Positions 43,659 to 54,251 of a DNA stretch of 64,000 nt are shown here, piece by piece; position 1 is the stretch's first letter; each line of letters starts with the position of its first letter. Source of the DNA: Phaeobacter piscinae (GTDB lineage Bacteria > Pseudomonadota > Alphaproteobacteria > Rhodobacterales > Rhodobacteraceae); contig NZ_CP010681.1 in NCBI RefSeq assembly GCF_002407245.1, forward strand, positions 2,976,001 through 3,040,000, read 5' to 3'. The translations under genes were made by a program, and so were the position numbers. The notes under the pieces were generated by a model, which was not told where the DNA came from, ran no database searches, and was given only the letters and a program-made list of their open reading frames with translations.

Positions 43659-44675
43659 TTAGAAGCTGTCTTCGAACTTCTTCGCCAGATCTTCGATGTT
43701 GTCCGGCGGCCAGTCCTCGACGTCCATGCCAAGGTGCAGACCCATGCCCGACAGCACTTCTTTGATCTCGTTCAGCGACTTGCGGCCGAAGTTCGGCGTG
43801 CGCAGCATTTCTGCTTCGGTCTTCTGGATGAGATCGCCGATGTAGACGATGTTGTCGTTCTTCAGGCAGTTTGCCGAACGTACGGACAGTTCCAGCTCGT
43901 CCACTTTCTTCAACAGAAGCGGGTTGAACTCGAGACCGTCGTCATCGTCCTGACGGTTTGCCGATTCCGGCTCGTCGAAGTTGACGAAGATCGACAGCTG
44001 ATCCTGCACGATACGGGCCGCATAAGCGACCGCGTCATCGGGCGTGATGGAGCCGTCTGTTTCGATCTTCATGGTCAGTTTGTCATAGTCCAGAACCTGA
44101 CCTTCGCGGGTCGGCTGAACGTCATAGGAGACCTTCTTGACCGGCGAATAGATGGCGTCGATCGGGATCAGACCGATGGGCGCATCTTCGGGCTTGTTCT
44201 TGTCAGCAGAGACATAGCCCTTGCCGGTGTTGACGGTCAGTTCCATGAACAGATCCGCACCATCATCAAGGTGGCAGATCACGTGTTCACGGTTCAGCAC
44301 TTCGATGCCAGCGGATTCGGAGATGTCACCGGCGGTGACAACTGCGGGGCCTTTGGCATTGATCGAAAGACGCTTGGGGCCTTCGACTTCCATGCGCAGC
44401 GACACACCTTTGAGGTTCAGGATGATGTCGGTGACATCTTCGCGAACGCCGGCGACGCTGGAGAATTCATGCAGGACGTTGTCGATCTGCACGGAGGTGA
44501 TGGCGGCGCCTTGCAGCGAGCTCATCAGGACGCGGCGCAGCGCGTTGCCCAGTGTCAGACCAAAGCCGCGCTCCAGCGGTTCAGCCACAACGGTGGCCTG
44601 GCGTGCGGGATCATTGCCCGGCTTCACGTCAAGCTGAGTCGGCTTGATCAGTTCAGCCCAATTCTTGTGGATCAT
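43659..44675 (-). CDS. rpoA: DNA-directed RNA polymerase subunit alpha
   Basis: This is a 338-residue RNA polymerase subunit. The N-terminal dimerisation domain (to about 235) includes [23 protein letters not shown], and the C-terminal domain (about 255-338) has [17 protein letters not shown] and the [10 protein letters not shown] helix that contacts UP elements. ATG 44675 is preceded by GGAGGGACC; the frame upstream of it is not homologous. It follows rpsK in the alpha operon. Confidence 0.98.
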   Translation of the reverse strand: MIHKNWAELIKPTQLDVKPGNDPARQATVVAEPLERGFGLTLGNALRRVLMSSLQGAAITSVQIDNVLHEFSSVAGVREDVTDIILNLKGVSLRMEVEGPKRLSINAKGPAVVTAGDISESAGIEVLNREHVICHLDDGADLFMELTVNTGKGYVSADKNKPEDAPIGLIPIDAIYSPVKKVSYDVQPTREGQVLDYDKLTMKIETDGSITPDDAVAYAARIVQDQLSIFVNFDEPESANRQDDDDGLEFNPLLLKKVDELELSVRSANCLKNDNIVYIGDLIQKTEAEMLRTPNFGRKSLNEIKEVLSGMGLHLGMDVEDWPPDNIEDLAKKFEDSF

Positions 44676-44790
44676 GCGGTCCCTCCATTCCTGTCTATAC
44701 CTCATGTCCGAAGGTACAGACGCCCGAGGTTTCAAATGGCGTACTGGGGCCTTGCAGAAATCGCAAAGCCCCAGCAAAAATCAGTGTCGC

Positions 44791-45180
44791 TTAGACGCGA
44801 CGGCGCTTCGGCGGACGGCAGCCGTTGTGCGCGATCGGGGTCACATCACGGATCGAGGTGATGTTGAAGCCCACTGCGGCCAGAGCGCGCAGTGCGGATT
44901 CACGGCCCGAACCGGGACCCTGAACTTCGACTTCCAGAGTTTTAACGCCGTGTTCCTGCGCCTTTTTGCCTGCGTCTTCAGCAGCCATCTGAGCCGCATA
45001 AGGAGTCGATTTACGCGACCCTTTGAAGCCCATGGTGCCTGCGGAGGACCAGGAAATCGCATTGCCTTGCACGTCCGAGATCAGGATCTTGGTGTTGTTG
45101 AACGAGGAGTTCACATGTGCAACGCCGGAGGCGATGTTCTTGCGCTCTTTGCGCTTGGTACGAGTCTTATCGCGTGCCAT
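44791..45180 (-). CDS. rpsK: 30S ribosomal protein S11
   Basis: This is a 129-residue small-subunit platform protein. It shows the S11 features [22 protein letters not shown] and the C-terminal [18 protein letters not shown], which contacts 16S rRNA near the mRNA exit. The length is normal. It lies between rpsM (15 bp upstream) and rpoA on the same strand. Confidence 0.98.
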   Translation of the reverse strand: MARDKTRTKRKERKNIASGVAHVNSSFNNTKILISDVQGNAISWSSAGTMGFKGSRKSTPYAAQMAAEDAGKKAQEHGVKTLEVEVQGPGSGRESALRALAAVGFNITSIRDVTPIAHNGCRPPKRRRV

Positions 45181-45195
45181 TGATCAAACCCTCCC

Positions 45196-45564
45196 TTATT
45201 TCTTCTTACCAGCAATGGCCTTTGCGGGGCCTTTGCGAGTACGAGCGTTGGTGTGGGTACGCTGACCGCGAACGGGCAGGTTACGACGATGGCGCAGACC
45301 GCGGTAGCAGCCGAGGTCCATCAGACGCTTGATGTTCATCTGAACTTCACGGCGCAGGTCGCCTTCGACGGTGTAGTTGGCGTCGATGTGCTCACGCACG
45401 GCCAGAACTTCAGCGTCGGACAGCTCGTTTACACGACGGGTTGCGTCGATGCCTACGGCTTCGCAGATGGCTTCAGCAGAGGTCGTGCCAATGCCAGTGA
45501 TATAGGTGAGGGCGATCGGTACCCGCTTTGCAGTCGGGATGTTTACGCCGGCAATACGTGCCAC
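45196..45564 (-). CDS. rpsM: 30S ribosomal protein S13
   Basis: This is a 122-residue protein of the small-subunit head, starting [19 protein letters not shown], with the [26 protein letters not shown] basic tail that touches P-site tRNA. It begins the alpha unit here. Its upstream gap to adk is 331 bp and contains the adk terminator plus a promoter-like sequence, so this unit is transcribed independently of secY-adk. Confidence 0.98.
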   Translation of the reverse strand: MARIAGVNIPTAKRVPIALTYITGIGTTSAEAICEAVGIDATRRVNELSDAEVLAVREHIDANYTVEGDLRREVQMNIKRLMDLGCYRGLRHRRNLPVRGQRTHTNARTRKGPAKAIAGKKK

Positions 45565-45717
45565 GTGTCACTTTCCTTTTCGTTGCGGTTCCGTAGCGCC
45601 GGAACCTTTTTTCACAACGCTTGACCTTGGCAGTGTCGCCCGTTGGTCCAGCATTTCGAGGTGGTCAGGGCGGCAGAAATTGCACGCACCTGTGATGATT
45701 CCCAGAAGGGATGGGGT

Positions 45718-45746
45718 TCCCTATGTGGAAATCGCACTATGGTCAA
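45718..45746 (-). promoter_or_regulatory. Candidate promoter of rpsM-rpsK-rpoA-rplQ
   Basis: On the minus strand, TTGACC (45746-45741) and TAGGGA (45723-45718) are separated by 17 bp, about 155 bp upstream of rpsM and just beyond the adk terminator. Confidence 0.6.
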
Positions 45747-45838
45747 CCCGTCGGCAAGACTGGGGCCGAAGTTTCCCCCAAGGTCAACCTCCCGCAGCGC
45801 AATTTGTGAGGTATTTCTGCCAGCACGCGACCACGTAC

Positions 45839-45873
45839 AAAAACGCCCCGGCCGGTGTGGCGCGGGGCGTTTT
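45839..45873 (-). terminator. Terminator after adk
   Basis: A 10-bp perfect stem (AAAACGCCCC at 45840-45849 with GGGGCGTTTT at 45864-45873) lies 23 bp beyond the adk stop, with U-rich sequence on the minus strand. Confidence 0.92.
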
Positions 45874-45895
45874 CAAATCCAAACGGATCAGGCCA

Positions 45896-46543
45896 TCAGT
45901 CACCCATGATCCAGCCGAGGTTTTTGCGGACCTCTTCGATGGACGCCAGACCGTCGAGGCGCTGCAGGTTGCCCTTGGCATAGTAATAGCCGATCAGCGG
46001 CGAGGTCTTCTTGTAGTATTCCATCAGACGGGTGCGGAGGCTTTCCTCGTTGTCATCCGGGCGGCGTTTCTGGCTGGTGCCACCGCAATTGGTGCATTTG
46101 CCATCCTCAGGCCAGGGCTTGGTCTCGTCGTGATAGACCTCACCGCAATCGCCACAGGTGGAGCGACCGGTGATGCGGGCGACCAATGCGGTGTCATCCA
46201 CCTGCATCTCAATCACCGCATCCAGTTTCTGACCAGTTTCGCGCAGCAGTTCCGCCAGCGCATCCGCCTGAGCGAGTGTGCGGGGGAAGCCGTCGAAGAT
46301 AAAGCCGCCCTCGGCCCCCTCTTCGATCTTCTCACGGATCAGACCGATCACGATGCGATCCGTGACCAGCTCACCGCGGGCGATCACTGCGGCAACCCGC
46401 TGGCCCATTTCACTGCCCGACGCCTGCGCATCGCGCAGCATGTCGCCGGTGCTCAGCTGAACCATATTGCGAGATTCAACCAGGTAACGGGCTTGTGTTC
46501 CCTTGCCCGCGCCGGGCGGGCCCAGAAGGATAATATTGCTCAT
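45896..46543 (-). CDS. adk: Adenylate kinase
   Basis: This is a 215-residue kinase balancing ATP, ADP and AMP. The P-loop is [10 protein letters not shown] and the AMP site LSTGDMLR. The lid domain is the long zinc-type form with [11 protein letters not shown] and a second CTNCGG pair, four cysteines in all. The start overlaps the secY stop (ATGA), the usual spc arrangement. The gene ends at a strong terminator. Confidence 0.97.
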   Translation of the reverse strand: MSNIILLGPPGAGKGTQARYLVESRNMVQLSTGDMLRDAQASGSEMGQRVAAVIARGELVTDRIVIGLIREKIEEGAEGGFIFDGFPRTLAQADALAELLRETGQKLDAVIEMQVDDTALVARITGRSTCGDCGEVYHDETKPWPEDGKCTNCGGTSQKRRPDDNEESLRTRLMEYYKKTSPLIGYYYAKGNLQRLDGLASIEEVRKNLGWIMGD

Positions 46544-47904
46544 CGGCGTGCAGGTCCCCGTCGTGTCCGTTTCTTATTCCGACCGCGCAGCTGGCTCTTT
46601 TCAATGAGACCTTCGTATTGATGCGCAAGCAGGTGGCTTTGTGCCTGTTGAATGGTGTCCATCACAACAGAAACCACAATCAACACGGAGGTACCGCCAA
46701 AGTAAACCGGGATTGCAAGCTGACCGCGCAGGATTTCCGGTAGTAGACAGACAGCAGCCAGATAGGCGGAGCCCAGGACCAGCACACGGTTGACCACATA
46801 TTCGAGGTATTCCGCGGTCTTTTTGCCGGGGCGGATGCCGGGGACAAAACCGTTCTGGTTCTTCAGGTTATTGGCCACCTCGTCAGGTTTGAAGGACACG
46901 TTGAAGGTGTAGAAATAGGCAAAGAACACGATCATGCCGACGAAGAACAACAGGTAGAGCGGCTGACCGGGGCCGAAGTTGGCCAGCAGCCAAGACATAA
47001 TCGGACCGCTGGTTGCATTCGACGAGAAGGTGGAGATGGTCACCGGCAGCAGCAGCAAGGACGAAGCGAAGATTGCGGGAATCACACCTGCCGGGTTCAC
47101 CTTGACCGGCAGGTGGCTGGAACCACCGTCATAGACCTTCATGCCGACCTGACGGCGCGGATACTGGATGTGGATCTTGCGCAGGGCGCGTTCCATGAAC
47201 ACCACGAACATGATGATCGCGATCATCATCAGGATTACCGCGATAATCACTGCCGGGCTAATGGCACCGGAGCGGCCGGAGGCCAGGAACTGGGCAATTG
47301 CGGCGGGCACCTCGGCGATGATGCCAACGAAGATGATCAGGGAGATACCATTGCCGATGCCGCGCTGGGTGATCTGCTCGCCGAGCCACATCAGGAACAT
47401 GGTGCCGCCGACCAGCGTGATCATGCAGGCGAGACGGAAATACAGGCCCGGATCCGTCGCCAGATCGCCCGATTCGAGCGACACAGCGAGGCCATAGGCC
47501 TGCGCCGTGGCCAGAAGCACGGTGCCGTAACGGGTGTATTGGTTGATTTTCTTGCGGCCCTGCTCGCCCTCTTTTTTGAGCTGTTCGAGCGCCGGGACCA
47601 TCGAGGTCAGCAGCTGCACAATGATCGACGCCGAAATATAGGGCATGATGCCAAGTGCAAAGATGCCCATACGGCCAAGCGCACCGCCGGTGAACATGGA
47701 CACCATGCCCCCGATGCCCTGCCCTGCCGAGGTCATGAACTGGCGCAGAGCATCCGCATCAATCCCCGGAACGGGAATATAGGTGCCCAGGCGATAGACA
47801 ATCAAAAGCCCGAGCGTAAACAGGATGCGGTTGCGCAGATCCGTGGCTTTGCCAAGAGCGGCCCAGCTGGTGTTCGCCGCCATTTGTTCTGCTGCTGATA
47901 CCAT
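46540..47904 (-). CDS. secY: Preprotein translocase subunit SecY
   Basis: This is a 454-residue channel subunit with ten membrane helices. The first is [21 protein letters not shown], and the signature loops [21 protein letters not shown] and [18 protein letters not shown] are intact. It exports unfolded proteins with SecE/SecG. Unlike in a canonical spc operon, a 110-bp gap with a terminator-like hairpin separates it from rplO. Confidence 0.97.
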   Translation of the reverse strand: MVSAAEQMAANTSWAALGKATDLRNRILFTLGLLIVYRLGTYIPVPGIDADALRQFMTSAGQGIGGMVSMFTGGALGRMGIFALGIMPYISASIIVQLLTSMVPALEQLKKEGEQGRKKINQYTRYGTVLLATAQAYGLAVSLESGDLATDPGLYFRLACMITLVGGTMFLMWLGEQITQRGIGNGISLIIFVGIIAEVPAAIAQFLASGRSGAISPAVIIAVILMMIAIIMFVVFMERALRKIHIQYPRRQVGMKVYDGGSSHLPVKVNPAGVIPAIFASSLLLLPVTISTFSSNATSGPIMSWLLANFGPGQPLYLLFFVGMIVFFAYFYTFNVSFKPDEVANNLKNQNGFVPGIRPGKKTAEYLEYVVNRVLVLGSAYLAAVCLLPEILRGQLAIPVYFGGTSVLIVVSVVMDTIQQAQSHLLAHQYEGLIEKSQLRGRNKKRTRRGPARR

Positions 47905-47924
47905 AAAAAAGGTCTCTTCTTGCG

Positions 47925-47964
47925 AAAACGCCGCCCAGGGCCGTTTTCCGGCTCGGGCGGCGTT
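47925..47964 (-). terminator. Terminator-like hairpin between rplO and secY
   Basis: AACGCCGCCC (47927-47936) pairs with GGGCGGCGTT (47955-47964); the 18-nt loop can fold further. On the minus strand the stem is followed by UUUU, only about 20 bp before the secY start, so attenuation rather than full stop is possible. Confidence 0.7.
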
Positions 47965-48014
47965 AATGGAAAACTGAAGACTATGTAAGCGGCATCGGCG
48001 CCGCTCACAAGCTG

Positions 48015-48485
48015 TTACTCAGCTGCGGCAGTGTTTGCCACGGTCAGGGCGCCACCAGCCTTTGCGACCGCGTCAACGGCGGCCTTGGAGGCGCCGGTCA
48101 CAGCGATGGTTGCCTTGGCAGTGAAGTCACCCTTTGCCAGAACGCGGATACCGTCCAGTTTACGGCGTACCAGACCCGAAGAAATCAGGGTATCTTCGGT
48201 GATGGAACCGGCTTCCAGCTTGCCTTCGTCGATGAATTTCTGGATCAGGCCCAGGTTCACAACGGCGTAGGACTTACGGTTCGGCTTGTTGAAGCCACGC
48301 TTCGGCAGGCGTTGGTAGAGGGGCATCTGGCCGCCTTCGTAGCCATTGATCGAAACACCCGAACGGGATTTCTGACCTTTGATACCACGGCCACCCATTT
48401 TACCTTTACCGGAACCCGGACCACGGGCAACGCGCATACGTTTTTTGGCGGCGCCTGGATTGTCGCGCAGTTCATTGAGTTTCAT
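48015..48485 (-). CDS. rplO: 50S ribosomal protein L15
   Basis: This is a 156-residue large-subunit protein starting [22 protein letters not shown], with the [13 protein letters not shown] glycine-rich segment and [15 protein letters not shown] of L15. The last 20 residues are Ala-rich. A 1.19-kb gap separates it from rpmD, its normal upstream neighbour, so it needs its own promoter. Confidence 0.98.
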   Translation of the reverse strand: MKLNELRDNPGAAKKRMRVARGPGSGKGKMGGRGIKGQKSRSGVSINGYEGGQMPLYQRLPKRGFNKPNRKSYAVVNLGLIQKFIDEGKLEAGSITEDTLISSGLVRRKLDGIRVLAKGDFTAKATIAVTGASKAAVDAVAKAGGALTVANTAAAE

Positions 48486-49113
48486 ATCGCTTCTCCTTTG
48501 CCGGAAGTGCCCCCGAAGCGGATTAGGGCAGACACGGCGTTTCTTGGTTTTATGATTCTGTGTCCCGCAGGACCACCGGGGGCGTATAGACCCGATGCGG
48601 AGCGGGATCAAGGGTGCAATATGGCTGGCAACTGGCTCCCAAAGGCGCACAGCCAGACGCAGCGCCGGGGCCTCTGCCCTGCCGGTTGCGTGTTATTCTG
48701 CTACCTCATGGTTCCGTTGCGTTTGTGGCCGACCATAAAGGGTGGCGGCGCCGCCGGGGTATGTGGGACGGGATCTCTCCCGTGCGAGGATAATATTATC
48801 GTGCTTCCCGACTGCCACGCCGGGGCCCTGGTCATCGGTGCCGGGGGTGTCAGGCCCGGCGGGTGATCGCGATCCTGTGCAGGATGCCACAGGCGCATGA
48901 ACGGATCATGGAGCGGGCGGGCGCTGGGGTCGCAACGGCCAGCTACTGGCCAACACCCGGCCTCTTATTGGCCCGCCGCCTCAGAAACCAAAAACGCCCC
49001 CGCAAAGCGGAGGCGCGTCCAGTCCGGCCCCTGAGGGAGGAGAGAGAGCCAGTCTGACACTTGGGCAACCCAGGGGCGGCAGCAATACTGCGATCAGCCC
49101 CGGATGGCAAAGC
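48486..49113. other. Spacer between rplO and the DUF1127 gene
   Basis: No gene is supported in these 628 bp. Present are the DUF1127 terminator at 48990-49015, a 12-bp palindrome GATAATATTATC (48789-48800), and minus-strand frames without motifs. The promoter of rplO must lie here. Confidence 0.5.
48990..49015 (-). terminator. Terminator of the DUF1127 gene
   Basis: Read on the minus strand, CGCCTCCGC-TTT-GCGGGGGCG pairs over nine positions (one U-G) and runs into five U. It lies about 100 bp after the DUF1127 stop codon. Confidence 0.85.
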
Positions 49114-49329
49114 TCAGTGGCCGTAGGCCTGAACATGAGCGATCTGCGGAATATCGCAGCGACGCACGCCGATGTCGGCCAGATCGCGGTTGGAAAGGCT
49201 GTCCAGCTCAGCGAAGGTGCGTTTGTACTCGGCGCGACGCGCCCAGCTATCCTTGATCTCTTCTGCCAGGCCGCGCAGGCGGGTGATCAGATTGAAGCCA
49301 GTGTCGGTGGTGTTGATGACATGTGCCAT
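49114..49329 (-). CDS. DUF1127 family small protein
   Basis: This is a 71-residue protein whose C-terminal half (TFAELDSLSNRDLADIGVRRCDIP) is the DUF1127 module, a short helix-turn motif found in many alphaproteobacterial small proteins. Some members act in RNA turnover or in phosphate and carbon regulation. The Arg-rich middle could bind RNA. The start ATG 49329 follows AAAGGA. It sits inside the spc region with its own promoter, operator-like repeat and terminator. Confidence 0.88.
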   Translation of the reverse strand: MAHVINTTDTGFNLITRLRGLAEEIKDSWARRAEYKRTFAELDSLSNRDLADIGVRRCDIPQIAHVQAYGH

Positions 49330-49400
49330 GGTATTGGTCCTTTCTCTGGCCGGACGAATTTCCGGCTGTTCTCAATTGTGTCTGTTTCAGTGACACCCGT

Positions 49401-49429
49401 GAGATAGGCGCAAATGTTTGCGCAAACAA
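49401..49429 (-). promoter_or_regulatory. Promoter of the DUF1127 gene with a palindrome filling its spacer
   Basis: On the minus strand TTGTTT (49429-49424) and TATCTC (49406-49401) are 17 bp apart. The spacer is almost entirely the perfect inverted repeat GCGCAAA-CA-TTTGCGC (49408-49423). A regulator bound there would block or re-orient the promoter. Confidence 0.6.
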
Positions 49430-49610
49430 CTGACAGCTCGGACTGCCCGCTATGCATGCCAAGCATAGGAGGTGACTCAAACGTCAACCCGCCCGTCCGG
49501 GCTGCGTTCTGGGGTTTCTGCACCCCTCTGGACCCGTGGACCCGGGGGCGCACAGCCCCAACAGACATCGGCGTGAGAGCCTGACATACATGAGCACCAG
49601 GTTGGCCAGA

Positions 49611-49644
49611 AAAAGAAAAAAGCGCCCCGAAATCGGGGCGCTTT
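49611..49644 (-). terminator. Terminator after rpmD
   Basis: AGCGCCCCGA (49621-49630) pairs with TCGGGGCGCT (49633-49642). On the minus strand it is followed by a long U-rich tract (49611-49620). It is 31 bp after the rpmD stop and ends the rpmC-to-rpmD unit. Confidence 0.93.
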
Positions 49645-49672
49645 CTGTATTCTTGGCTCATGCGAGAGAGGC

Positions 49673-49861
49673 TTAGTCGCGCTCTTCGATGATCTCAACC
49701 AGATGCGAGATCTTGTTGACCATACCGCGTACGGAAGGGGTATCTTCCAGTTCGCGAGTCTTGTGCATCTTGTTCAGGCCCAGGCCAACGAGGGTAGCGC
49801 GCTGGTCTGCGGGGCGGCGGATCGGGGAACCGATCTGCTTAACAACGATGGTTTTTGCCAT
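49673..49861 (-). CDS. rpmD: 50S ribosomal protein L30
   Basis: This is a 62-residue large-subunit protein with the L30 pattern [20 protein letters not shown] and [20 protein letters not shown]. It follows rpsE by 12 bp and is the last gene of its unit, because a strong terminator follows at once where rplO would usually come. Confidence 0.97.
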   Translation of the reverse strand: MAKTIVVKQIGSPIRRPADQRATLVGLGLNKMHKTRELEDTPSVRGMVNKISHLVEIIEERD

Positions 49862-49873
49862 GTGTCCGTCTCC

Positions 49874-50440
49874 TTACGCTTCTGCTTCAGCGGCAGGTGC
49901 TTCATCCCGCTTGGGCAGGATGTCGGCGACTTTTTTGCCACGACGCTGAGCAACCGAACGAGGCGACTGCTCTTTTTTCAGACCGTCCATAGTGGCGCGG
50001 ATCATGTTGTAGGGGTTCTGCGAACCGATCGACTTCGAAACAACGTCTTTGACGCCGAGCATTTCGAAGACAGCACGCATCGGACCACCTGCGATGATAC
50101 CGGTACCTTCAGGGGCGGTGCGCATGACAACTTTGCCTGCGCCGTGACGGCCGTGCATGTCGTGATGCAGGGTGCGGCCTTCTTTCAGCTGCACACGGAT
50201 CATCTGACGCTTGGCCTGCTCGGTGGCTTTACGAATGGCCTCGGGGACCTCTTTCGCTTTACCTTTACCGAAGCCGACGCGGCCTTTCTGATCGCCAACA
50301 ACCACAAGAGCGGCGAAGCCAAAGCGCTTACCACCTTTTACGGTTTTCGACACCCGGTTGATCGCGACCAGACGGTCAGCAAATTCCGGTGTTTCTTCTT
50401 CGCGGCGGCCACGGCCACGGCGATTTTCACGTTCTGCCAT
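49874..50440 (-). CDS. rpsE: 30S ribosomal protein S5
   Basis: This is a 188-residue small-subunit protein. The double-stranded RNA-binding S5 domain ([21 protein letters not shown]) and the C-terminal [16 protein letters not shown] are present. ATG 50440 was chosen; the longer frame to 50584 is not homologous. A 167-bp gap with a 7-bp hairpin (50490-50496 with 50510-50516) separates it from rplR, longer than usual for spc. Confidence 0.97.
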   Translation of the reverse strand: MAERENRRGRGRREEETPEFADRLVAINRVSKTVKGGKRFGFAALVVVGDQKGRVGFGKGKAKEVPEAIRKATEQAKRQMIRVQLKEGRTLHHDMHGRHGAGKVVMRTAPEGTGIIAGGPMRAVFEMLGVKDVVSKSIGSQNPYNMIRATMDGLKKEQSPRSVAQRRGKKVADILPKRDEAPAAEAEA

Positions 50441-50607
50441 GAGGCAATCCTTTTTTCTGGCGACAAGCGCCTGACGTATACTCAATCCAGGTGGGCAAGG
50501 GCCGAACCGGCCCACCCCCGGATCATCGGGATGGCGCGAACGCCATCCACCTTGACTTAGGGTGCGCCCCGCGTTCCCGGACAACCGAAAACACAGGGCG
50601 CAGATCC

Positions 50608-50967
50608 TTAGATCTTCAGGCCGCCTTCACGCGCAGCGTCGGCCAGAGCCTTCACCTTGCCGTGAAACAGGAAGCCGCCACGATCGAAATAGGCCTCGGA
50701 GACGCCTGCCGCCTTGGCGCGCTCGGCAATAACCGAACCCACTTTGGTGGCTGCTTCGACGTTGTTCTTGCCAACGAGACCCAGGTCTTTTTCCAGGGTC
50801 GATGCCGAAGCGAGGGTCACACCACGTACGTCGTCGATCAGTTGAACAGAGATGTTCTTGTTCGAACGGTGCACGGACAGGCGCGGACGGCCTGCGTTGA
50901 CCTTGCGAAGCTTGTTCCGGACGCGCAGCCGGCGCTTCAGAAACAGGGTGCGTTTGCTGTTTGCCAT
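50608..50967 (-). CDS. rplR: 50S ribosomal protein L18
   Basis: This 119-residue 5S rRNA-binding protein starts [20 protein letters not shown] and carries [20 protein letters not shown] and the C-terminal [24 protein letters not shown]. It lies 11 bp after rplF in the spc order. Confidence 0.98.
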   Translation of the reverse strand: MANSKRTLFLKRRLRVRNKLRKVNAGRPRLSVHRSNKNISVQLIDDVRGVTLASASTLEKDLGLVGKNNVEAATKVGSVIAERAKAAGVSEAYFDRGGFLFHGKVKALADAAREGGLKI

Positions 50968-50978
50968 TTTGCTGGTCC

Positions 50979-51512
50979 TTACTTCTTCTTGCCTTCCTTG
51001 CGGAAGATAAACTCGCCTTTGTAGCGAATGCCTTTGCCTTTGTAGGGCTCGGGACGACGCCAGTCGCGGATTTTGGCCGCAACTTCGCCAACGAGTTGTT
51101 GATCATTACCTTCGACAACGATTTCAGTCTGCTTCGGAGCGGTAATGGTGATACCTTCCGGGGCAGTGAAATCAACGTCGTGGCTGTAGCCCAGGTTCAG
51201 CTTCAGGGTGTTGCCCTGCATCTGAGCCCGGTAACCCACACCCTGGATCTCCAGCTCTTTTTTGAAGCCGGAGGTCACGCCTGCAACCAGGTTTGCGACC
51301 ATGGTGCGGGACATGCCCCACTGCTGGCGCGCGCGCTTGGATTTGCCGCGGGGGTCCACTTTGACGACATTATCGTCAACCGTCAGGGTGACGTCGTCGG
51401 TCGCGGTGAAGGTACGGGCGCCTTTCGGGCCTTTAACTTCGATGGTCTGGCCGGACACAGAAGCAGTTACGCCGCTGGGAAGTTCGACCGGTTTTTTACC
51501 AATACGGGACAT
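50979..51512 (-). CDS. rplF: 50S ribosomal protein L6
   Basis: This is a 177-residue protein with two similar L6 domains. [19 protein letters not shown] is at the N-terminus, and the [24 protein letters not shown] tail, which binds 23S rRNA near the factor site, closes the protein. It is 12 bp after rpsH. Confidence 0.98.
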   Translation of the reverse strand: MSRIGKKPVELPSGVTASVSGQTIEVKGPKGARTFTATDDVTLTVDDNVVKVDPRGKSKRARQQWGMSRTMVANLVAGVTSGFKKELEIQGVGYRAQMQGNTLKLNLGYSHDVDFTAPEGITITAPKQTEIVVEGNDQQLVGEVAAKIRDWRRPEPYKGKGIRYKGEFIFRKEGKKK

Positions 51513-51524
51513 CGTGGGGCCTCC

Positions 51525-51917
51525 TTAGAAGACGGTGCAGAGCACTTCGCCGCCAACGTTGGCTGCGCGTGCGCTTGCGTCCGACATCACACCCTTGGGG
51601 GTGGAGACAATCGACACACCCAGGCCCTGACGGACCGACGGGATGTCATTGACGCCCATGTAAACGCGACGACCGGGTTTGGAGACCCGCTTCAGTTCAC
51701 GAATGACAGGTTCGCCGTCGAAGTACTTCAGGCTGATTTCGAGAGCCGGGTGGCCCTTTGCATCAGTCGCAGACTCATAACCGCGGATGTAACCCTCTTG
51801 CTTGAGCACATCCAGAACCCATGCACGCAGCTTGGAAGCCGGTGTCATGACAGTGGATTTGCCGCGCATTTGCGAGTTACGGATACGGGTGAGCATATCG
51901 CCGATAGGATCGTTCAT
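51525..51917 (-). CDS. rpsH: 30S ribosomal protein S8
   Basis: This is a 130-residue primary 16S rRNA binder with [20 protein letters not shown] at the start and [24 protein letters not shown] at the end, the S8 RNA-binding loop. In E. coli S8 represses the spc operon by binding near rplE; no such site was searched here. It is 13 bp after rpsN. Confidence 0.98.
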   Translation of the reverse strand: MNDPIGDMLTRIRNSQMRGKSTVMTPASKLRAWVLDVLKQEGYIRGYESATDAKGHPALEISLKYFDGEPVIRELKRVSKPGRRVYMGVNDIPSVRQGLGVSIVSTPKGVMSDASARAANVGGEVLCTVF

Positions 51918-51930
51918 ATCAGTCTCTCCC

Positions 51931-52236
51931 TTACCAGCTCGATTTCACCATGCCGGGGATCTGGCCATTCGAGCCCAGTTCCCGCAGAGCGATACGGCTG
52001 ATCTTCAGCTTACGGTAGTAAGCGTGAGGACGGCCGGTCAGCTGGCAGCGATTGTGCAGACGGGTTGCCGACGAGTTACGCGGCAGTTTCGCCAGTTCGA
52101 GGCGCGCTTTAAAACGCTCTTCCATCGGGCGAGATTCGTCGTTTGCGATTTCTTTCAGCTCGGCACGCTTTGCGGCGTATTTTGCCACCAGGCGCTCGCG
52201 CTTCTTCTCGCGTTCGATCATGCTTTTCTTAGCCAT
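51931..52236 (-). CDS. rpsN: 30S ribosomal protein S14
   Basis: This is a 101-residue zinc-free S14. It starts [20 protein letters not shown] and ends with [25 protein letters not shown]. Only a single Cys remains of the zinc-ribbon of short S14 forms. It is 18 bp after rplE. Confidence 0.98.
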   Translation of the reverse strand: MAKKSMIEREKKRERLVAKYAAKRAELKEIANDESRPMEERFKARLELAKLPRNSSATRLHNRCQLTGRPHAYYRKLKISRIALRELGSNGQIPGMVKSSW

Positions 52237-52254
52237 GTCTCTTCCTTCCCGCGC

Positions 52255-52818
52255 TTAGCTGTTGAAGGGCATGTTGAATGCTTTCAACAGCGCCTTGGCT
52301 TCCGCGTCGGTGTTCGCGGTGGTGGCAATCACGATGTCCATACCCCAGGGTTCGTCGATCTTGTCGAAGTCGATCTCGGGGAAGACCATGTGCTCTTTCA
52401 GACCCATGGCGTAGTTGCCACGGCCGTCAAAAGACGTGCCCGAAACGCCGCGGAAGTCGCGGATACGGGGCATCGCGATGGTGGTCAGACGGTCGAGGAA
52501 TTCATACATCCGGTCGCCGCGCAGAGTCACCTTTGCGCCCATCGGCATGCCTTCGCGAACGCGGAAGCCAGCGATGGAGTTCTTTGCCACGGTGGTCAGA
52601 GCTTTCTGGCCCGCGATTGCGGTCAGGTCAGCCTGAGCAGACTTGGCTTTCTTGCTGTCTTTGACGGCAGCACGGCCGCAGCCGATGTTCAGAACGATTT
52701 TCTCCAGCTTGGGGATCATCATCTCGTTCTTGTAGCCGAACTCTTCTTTCAGGGCGCCACGGATGGAGTCCTTGTAGAGAGTTTTCAGACGCGGGGTGTA
52801 GGTTGCGTTATCAAGCAT
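52255..52818 (-). CDS. rplE: 50S ribosomal protein L5
   Basis: This 187-residue protein binds 5S rRNA. It has the L5 blocks [39 protein letters not shown] and [18 protein letters not shown]. The start overlaps the rplX stop by 8 bp, so translation is coupled. Confidence 0.98.
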   Translation of the reverse strand: MLDNATYTPRLKTLYKDSIRGALKEEFGYKNEMMIPKLEKIVLNIGCGRAAVKDSKKAKSAQADLTAIAGQKALTTVAKNSIAGFRVREGMPMGAKVTLRGDRMYEFLDRLTTIAMPRIRDFRGVSGTSFDGRGNYAMGLKEHMVFPEIDFDKIDEPWGMDIVIATTANTDAEAKALLKAFNMPFNS

Positions 52819-53122
52819 CGATCACGTCCCCCGTGGTTTTAGCGAAGCGCACTTTCTTGTCGCCTTCCATGCGGAAGCCAACGCGGGTTGCTTTGCCATT
52901 TGCGTCCAGCAGAGCCAGGTTCGACAGCTGGATCGGCAGTGCCTTAGGCAGACGGCCACCCTGGTCGGACTGGGTCTGACGGGTGTGGCGGATTGCCATG
53001 TTCACACCGTCAACGATGGCTTTGCCAGCTTTGGGGTCAACGGAGGCAATGGTGCCTTCTTTGCCCTTATCCTTGCCGGCCAGCACGACGACCTTGTCGC
53101 CTTTGCGGAGTTTAGCAGCCAT
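52811..53122 (-). CDS. rplX: 50S ribosomal protein L24
   Basis: This is a 103-residue assembly initiator of the large subunit. The KOW motif is at the start ([21 protein letters not shown]), followed by [13 protein letters not shown]. It is 2 bp after rplN and overlaps rplE. Confidence 0.98.
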   Translation of the reverse strand: MAAKLRKGDKVVVLAGKDKGKEGTIASVDPKAGKAIVDGVNMAIRHTRQTQSDQGGRLPKALPIQLSNLALLDANGKATRVGFRMEGDKKVRFAKTTGDVIDA

Positions 53123-53124
53123 GA

Positions 53125-53493
53125 TTACAGCACCTCCGGAGCGAGCGAGATGATCTTCATGAAGTTTTTCGCGCGCAGTTCACGAACAACCGGGCCAAAG
53201 ATACGGGTACCTACCGGCTCGTTGTTGTTGTTCAGGATGACAGCTGCATTGCGGTCAAAACGGATTGCGGTGCCGTCTTCACGACGGACCTCTTTGGCGG
53301 TGCGTACGACGACGGCCTTGCGGACGTCCCCTTTTTTCACGCGGCCGCGCGGGATGGCTTCCTTGACCGAGACGACGATGATGTCGCCTACGGATGCGTA
53401 TTTACGCTTGGAACCACCCAGAACCTTGATGCACTGAACTCGGCGAGCGCCGGAGTTGTCAGCAACATCCAGGTTTGTTTGCATCTGGATCAT
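53125..53493 (-). CDS. rplN: 50S ribosomal protein L14
   Basis: This is a 122-residue L14 with [20 protein letters not shown] and the C-terminal [20 protein letters not shown]. It is 100 bp after rpsQ. It sits at the subunit interface and is a standard member of the cluster. Confidence 0.98.
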   Translation of the reverse strand: MIQMQTNLDVADNSGARRVQCIKVLGGSKRKYASVGDIIVVSVKEAIPRGRVKKGDVRKAVVVRTAKEVRREDGTAIRFDRNAAVILNNNNEPVGTRIFGPVVRELRAKNFMKIISLAPEVL

Positions 53494-53593
53494 GTGGTTT
53501 CTCCCGACCTTTGGGGCGCCGATGCGTGGCGTGATCCCCCAGGGTTTCGACTTTGCTGTTCAGCCCAGTCGCCAGGAGTCTCGGATGAGACTC

Positions 53594-53824
53594 TTAGGCT
53601 TCCAGAACTTCCCAGCGTTTCGTTTTCGATTTCGGCGCGCATTCGATGATGCGTACGGAGTCGCCGACCTTGAAAGCGTTCTGTTCATCGTGAGCCCGGT
53701 ATTTCTTGGACTTACGGATGGTTTTCTTCAGAACCGGATGCGTAAAGCGGCGCTCTACGGAAACGGTGACGGTCTGTGCGTTGGCGTCGGAGGTCACAAC
53801 GCCGGACAGGATACGTTTAGGCAT
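53594..53824 (-). CDS. rpsQ: 30S ribosomal protein S17
   Basis: This is a 76-residue primary rRNA-binding protein with an OB fold: [21 protein letters not shown], then [23 protein letters not shown] and [17 protein letters not shown]. It is 12 bp after rpmC. Confidence 0.98.
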   Translation of the reverse strand: MPKRILSGVVTSDANAQTVTVSVERRFTHPVLKKTIRKSKKYRAHDEQNAFKVGDSVRIIECAPKSKTKRWEVLEA

Positions 53825-53836
53825 TCGAGAAGCTCC

Positions 53837-54037
53837 TTATTCAGCTGCTGCTGCAGCTTTTTCGTTCAGGATGGTTTTGACGCGTGCAGCATTGCGGCGA
53901 GCCGCCTTGATGCCTGCGGTCGATTCCAGCTGACCGGTTGCCTGCTGAAAACGCAGGTTGAAGCTCTCTTTTTTCAGGGATGCGAGGGTATCGCGGAGTT
54001 CATCCACGGTTTTCTCGCGCAGATCATTGGCGTTCAT
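53837..54037 (-). CDS. rpmC: 50S ribosomal protein L29
   Basis: This is a 66-residue helical-hairpin protein at the tunnel exit, starting [20 protein letters not shown] with a central [13 protein letters not shown]. Normally it follows rplP directly. Here 2.39 kb and a terminator intervene, so it begins a new unit; AAGGAAC precedes its start. Confidence 0.97.
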   Translation of the reverse strand: MNANDLREKTVDELRDTLASLKKESFNLRFQQATGQLESTAGIKAARRNAARVKTILNEKAAAAAE

Positions 54038-54251
54038 CGCCTTTGTTCCTTGTCCTAAGCACCAGAAGGCCCCGAATGGGTCACCTTGTTACCTGGTGGG
54101 TTATGTCACACCGCGCCAAAAGACGCGGCAAAAAGAATCACCAGCCCCGGATCCAGACAGATCAAGGGTCAGGCGATGGGTCCACTTACAGGAGGTGGGC
54201 GGTCGGAGCAAGGGCGAAGTTTGCGACACCGTTTGCACCCGGTCACAGCGT

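Larger units (their letters stand above)
49330..49672. other. Spacer between rpmD and the DUF1127 gene
   Basis: It holds the rpmD terminator and the DUF1127 promoter/operator. No additional coding sequence is supported. Confidence 0.6.
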
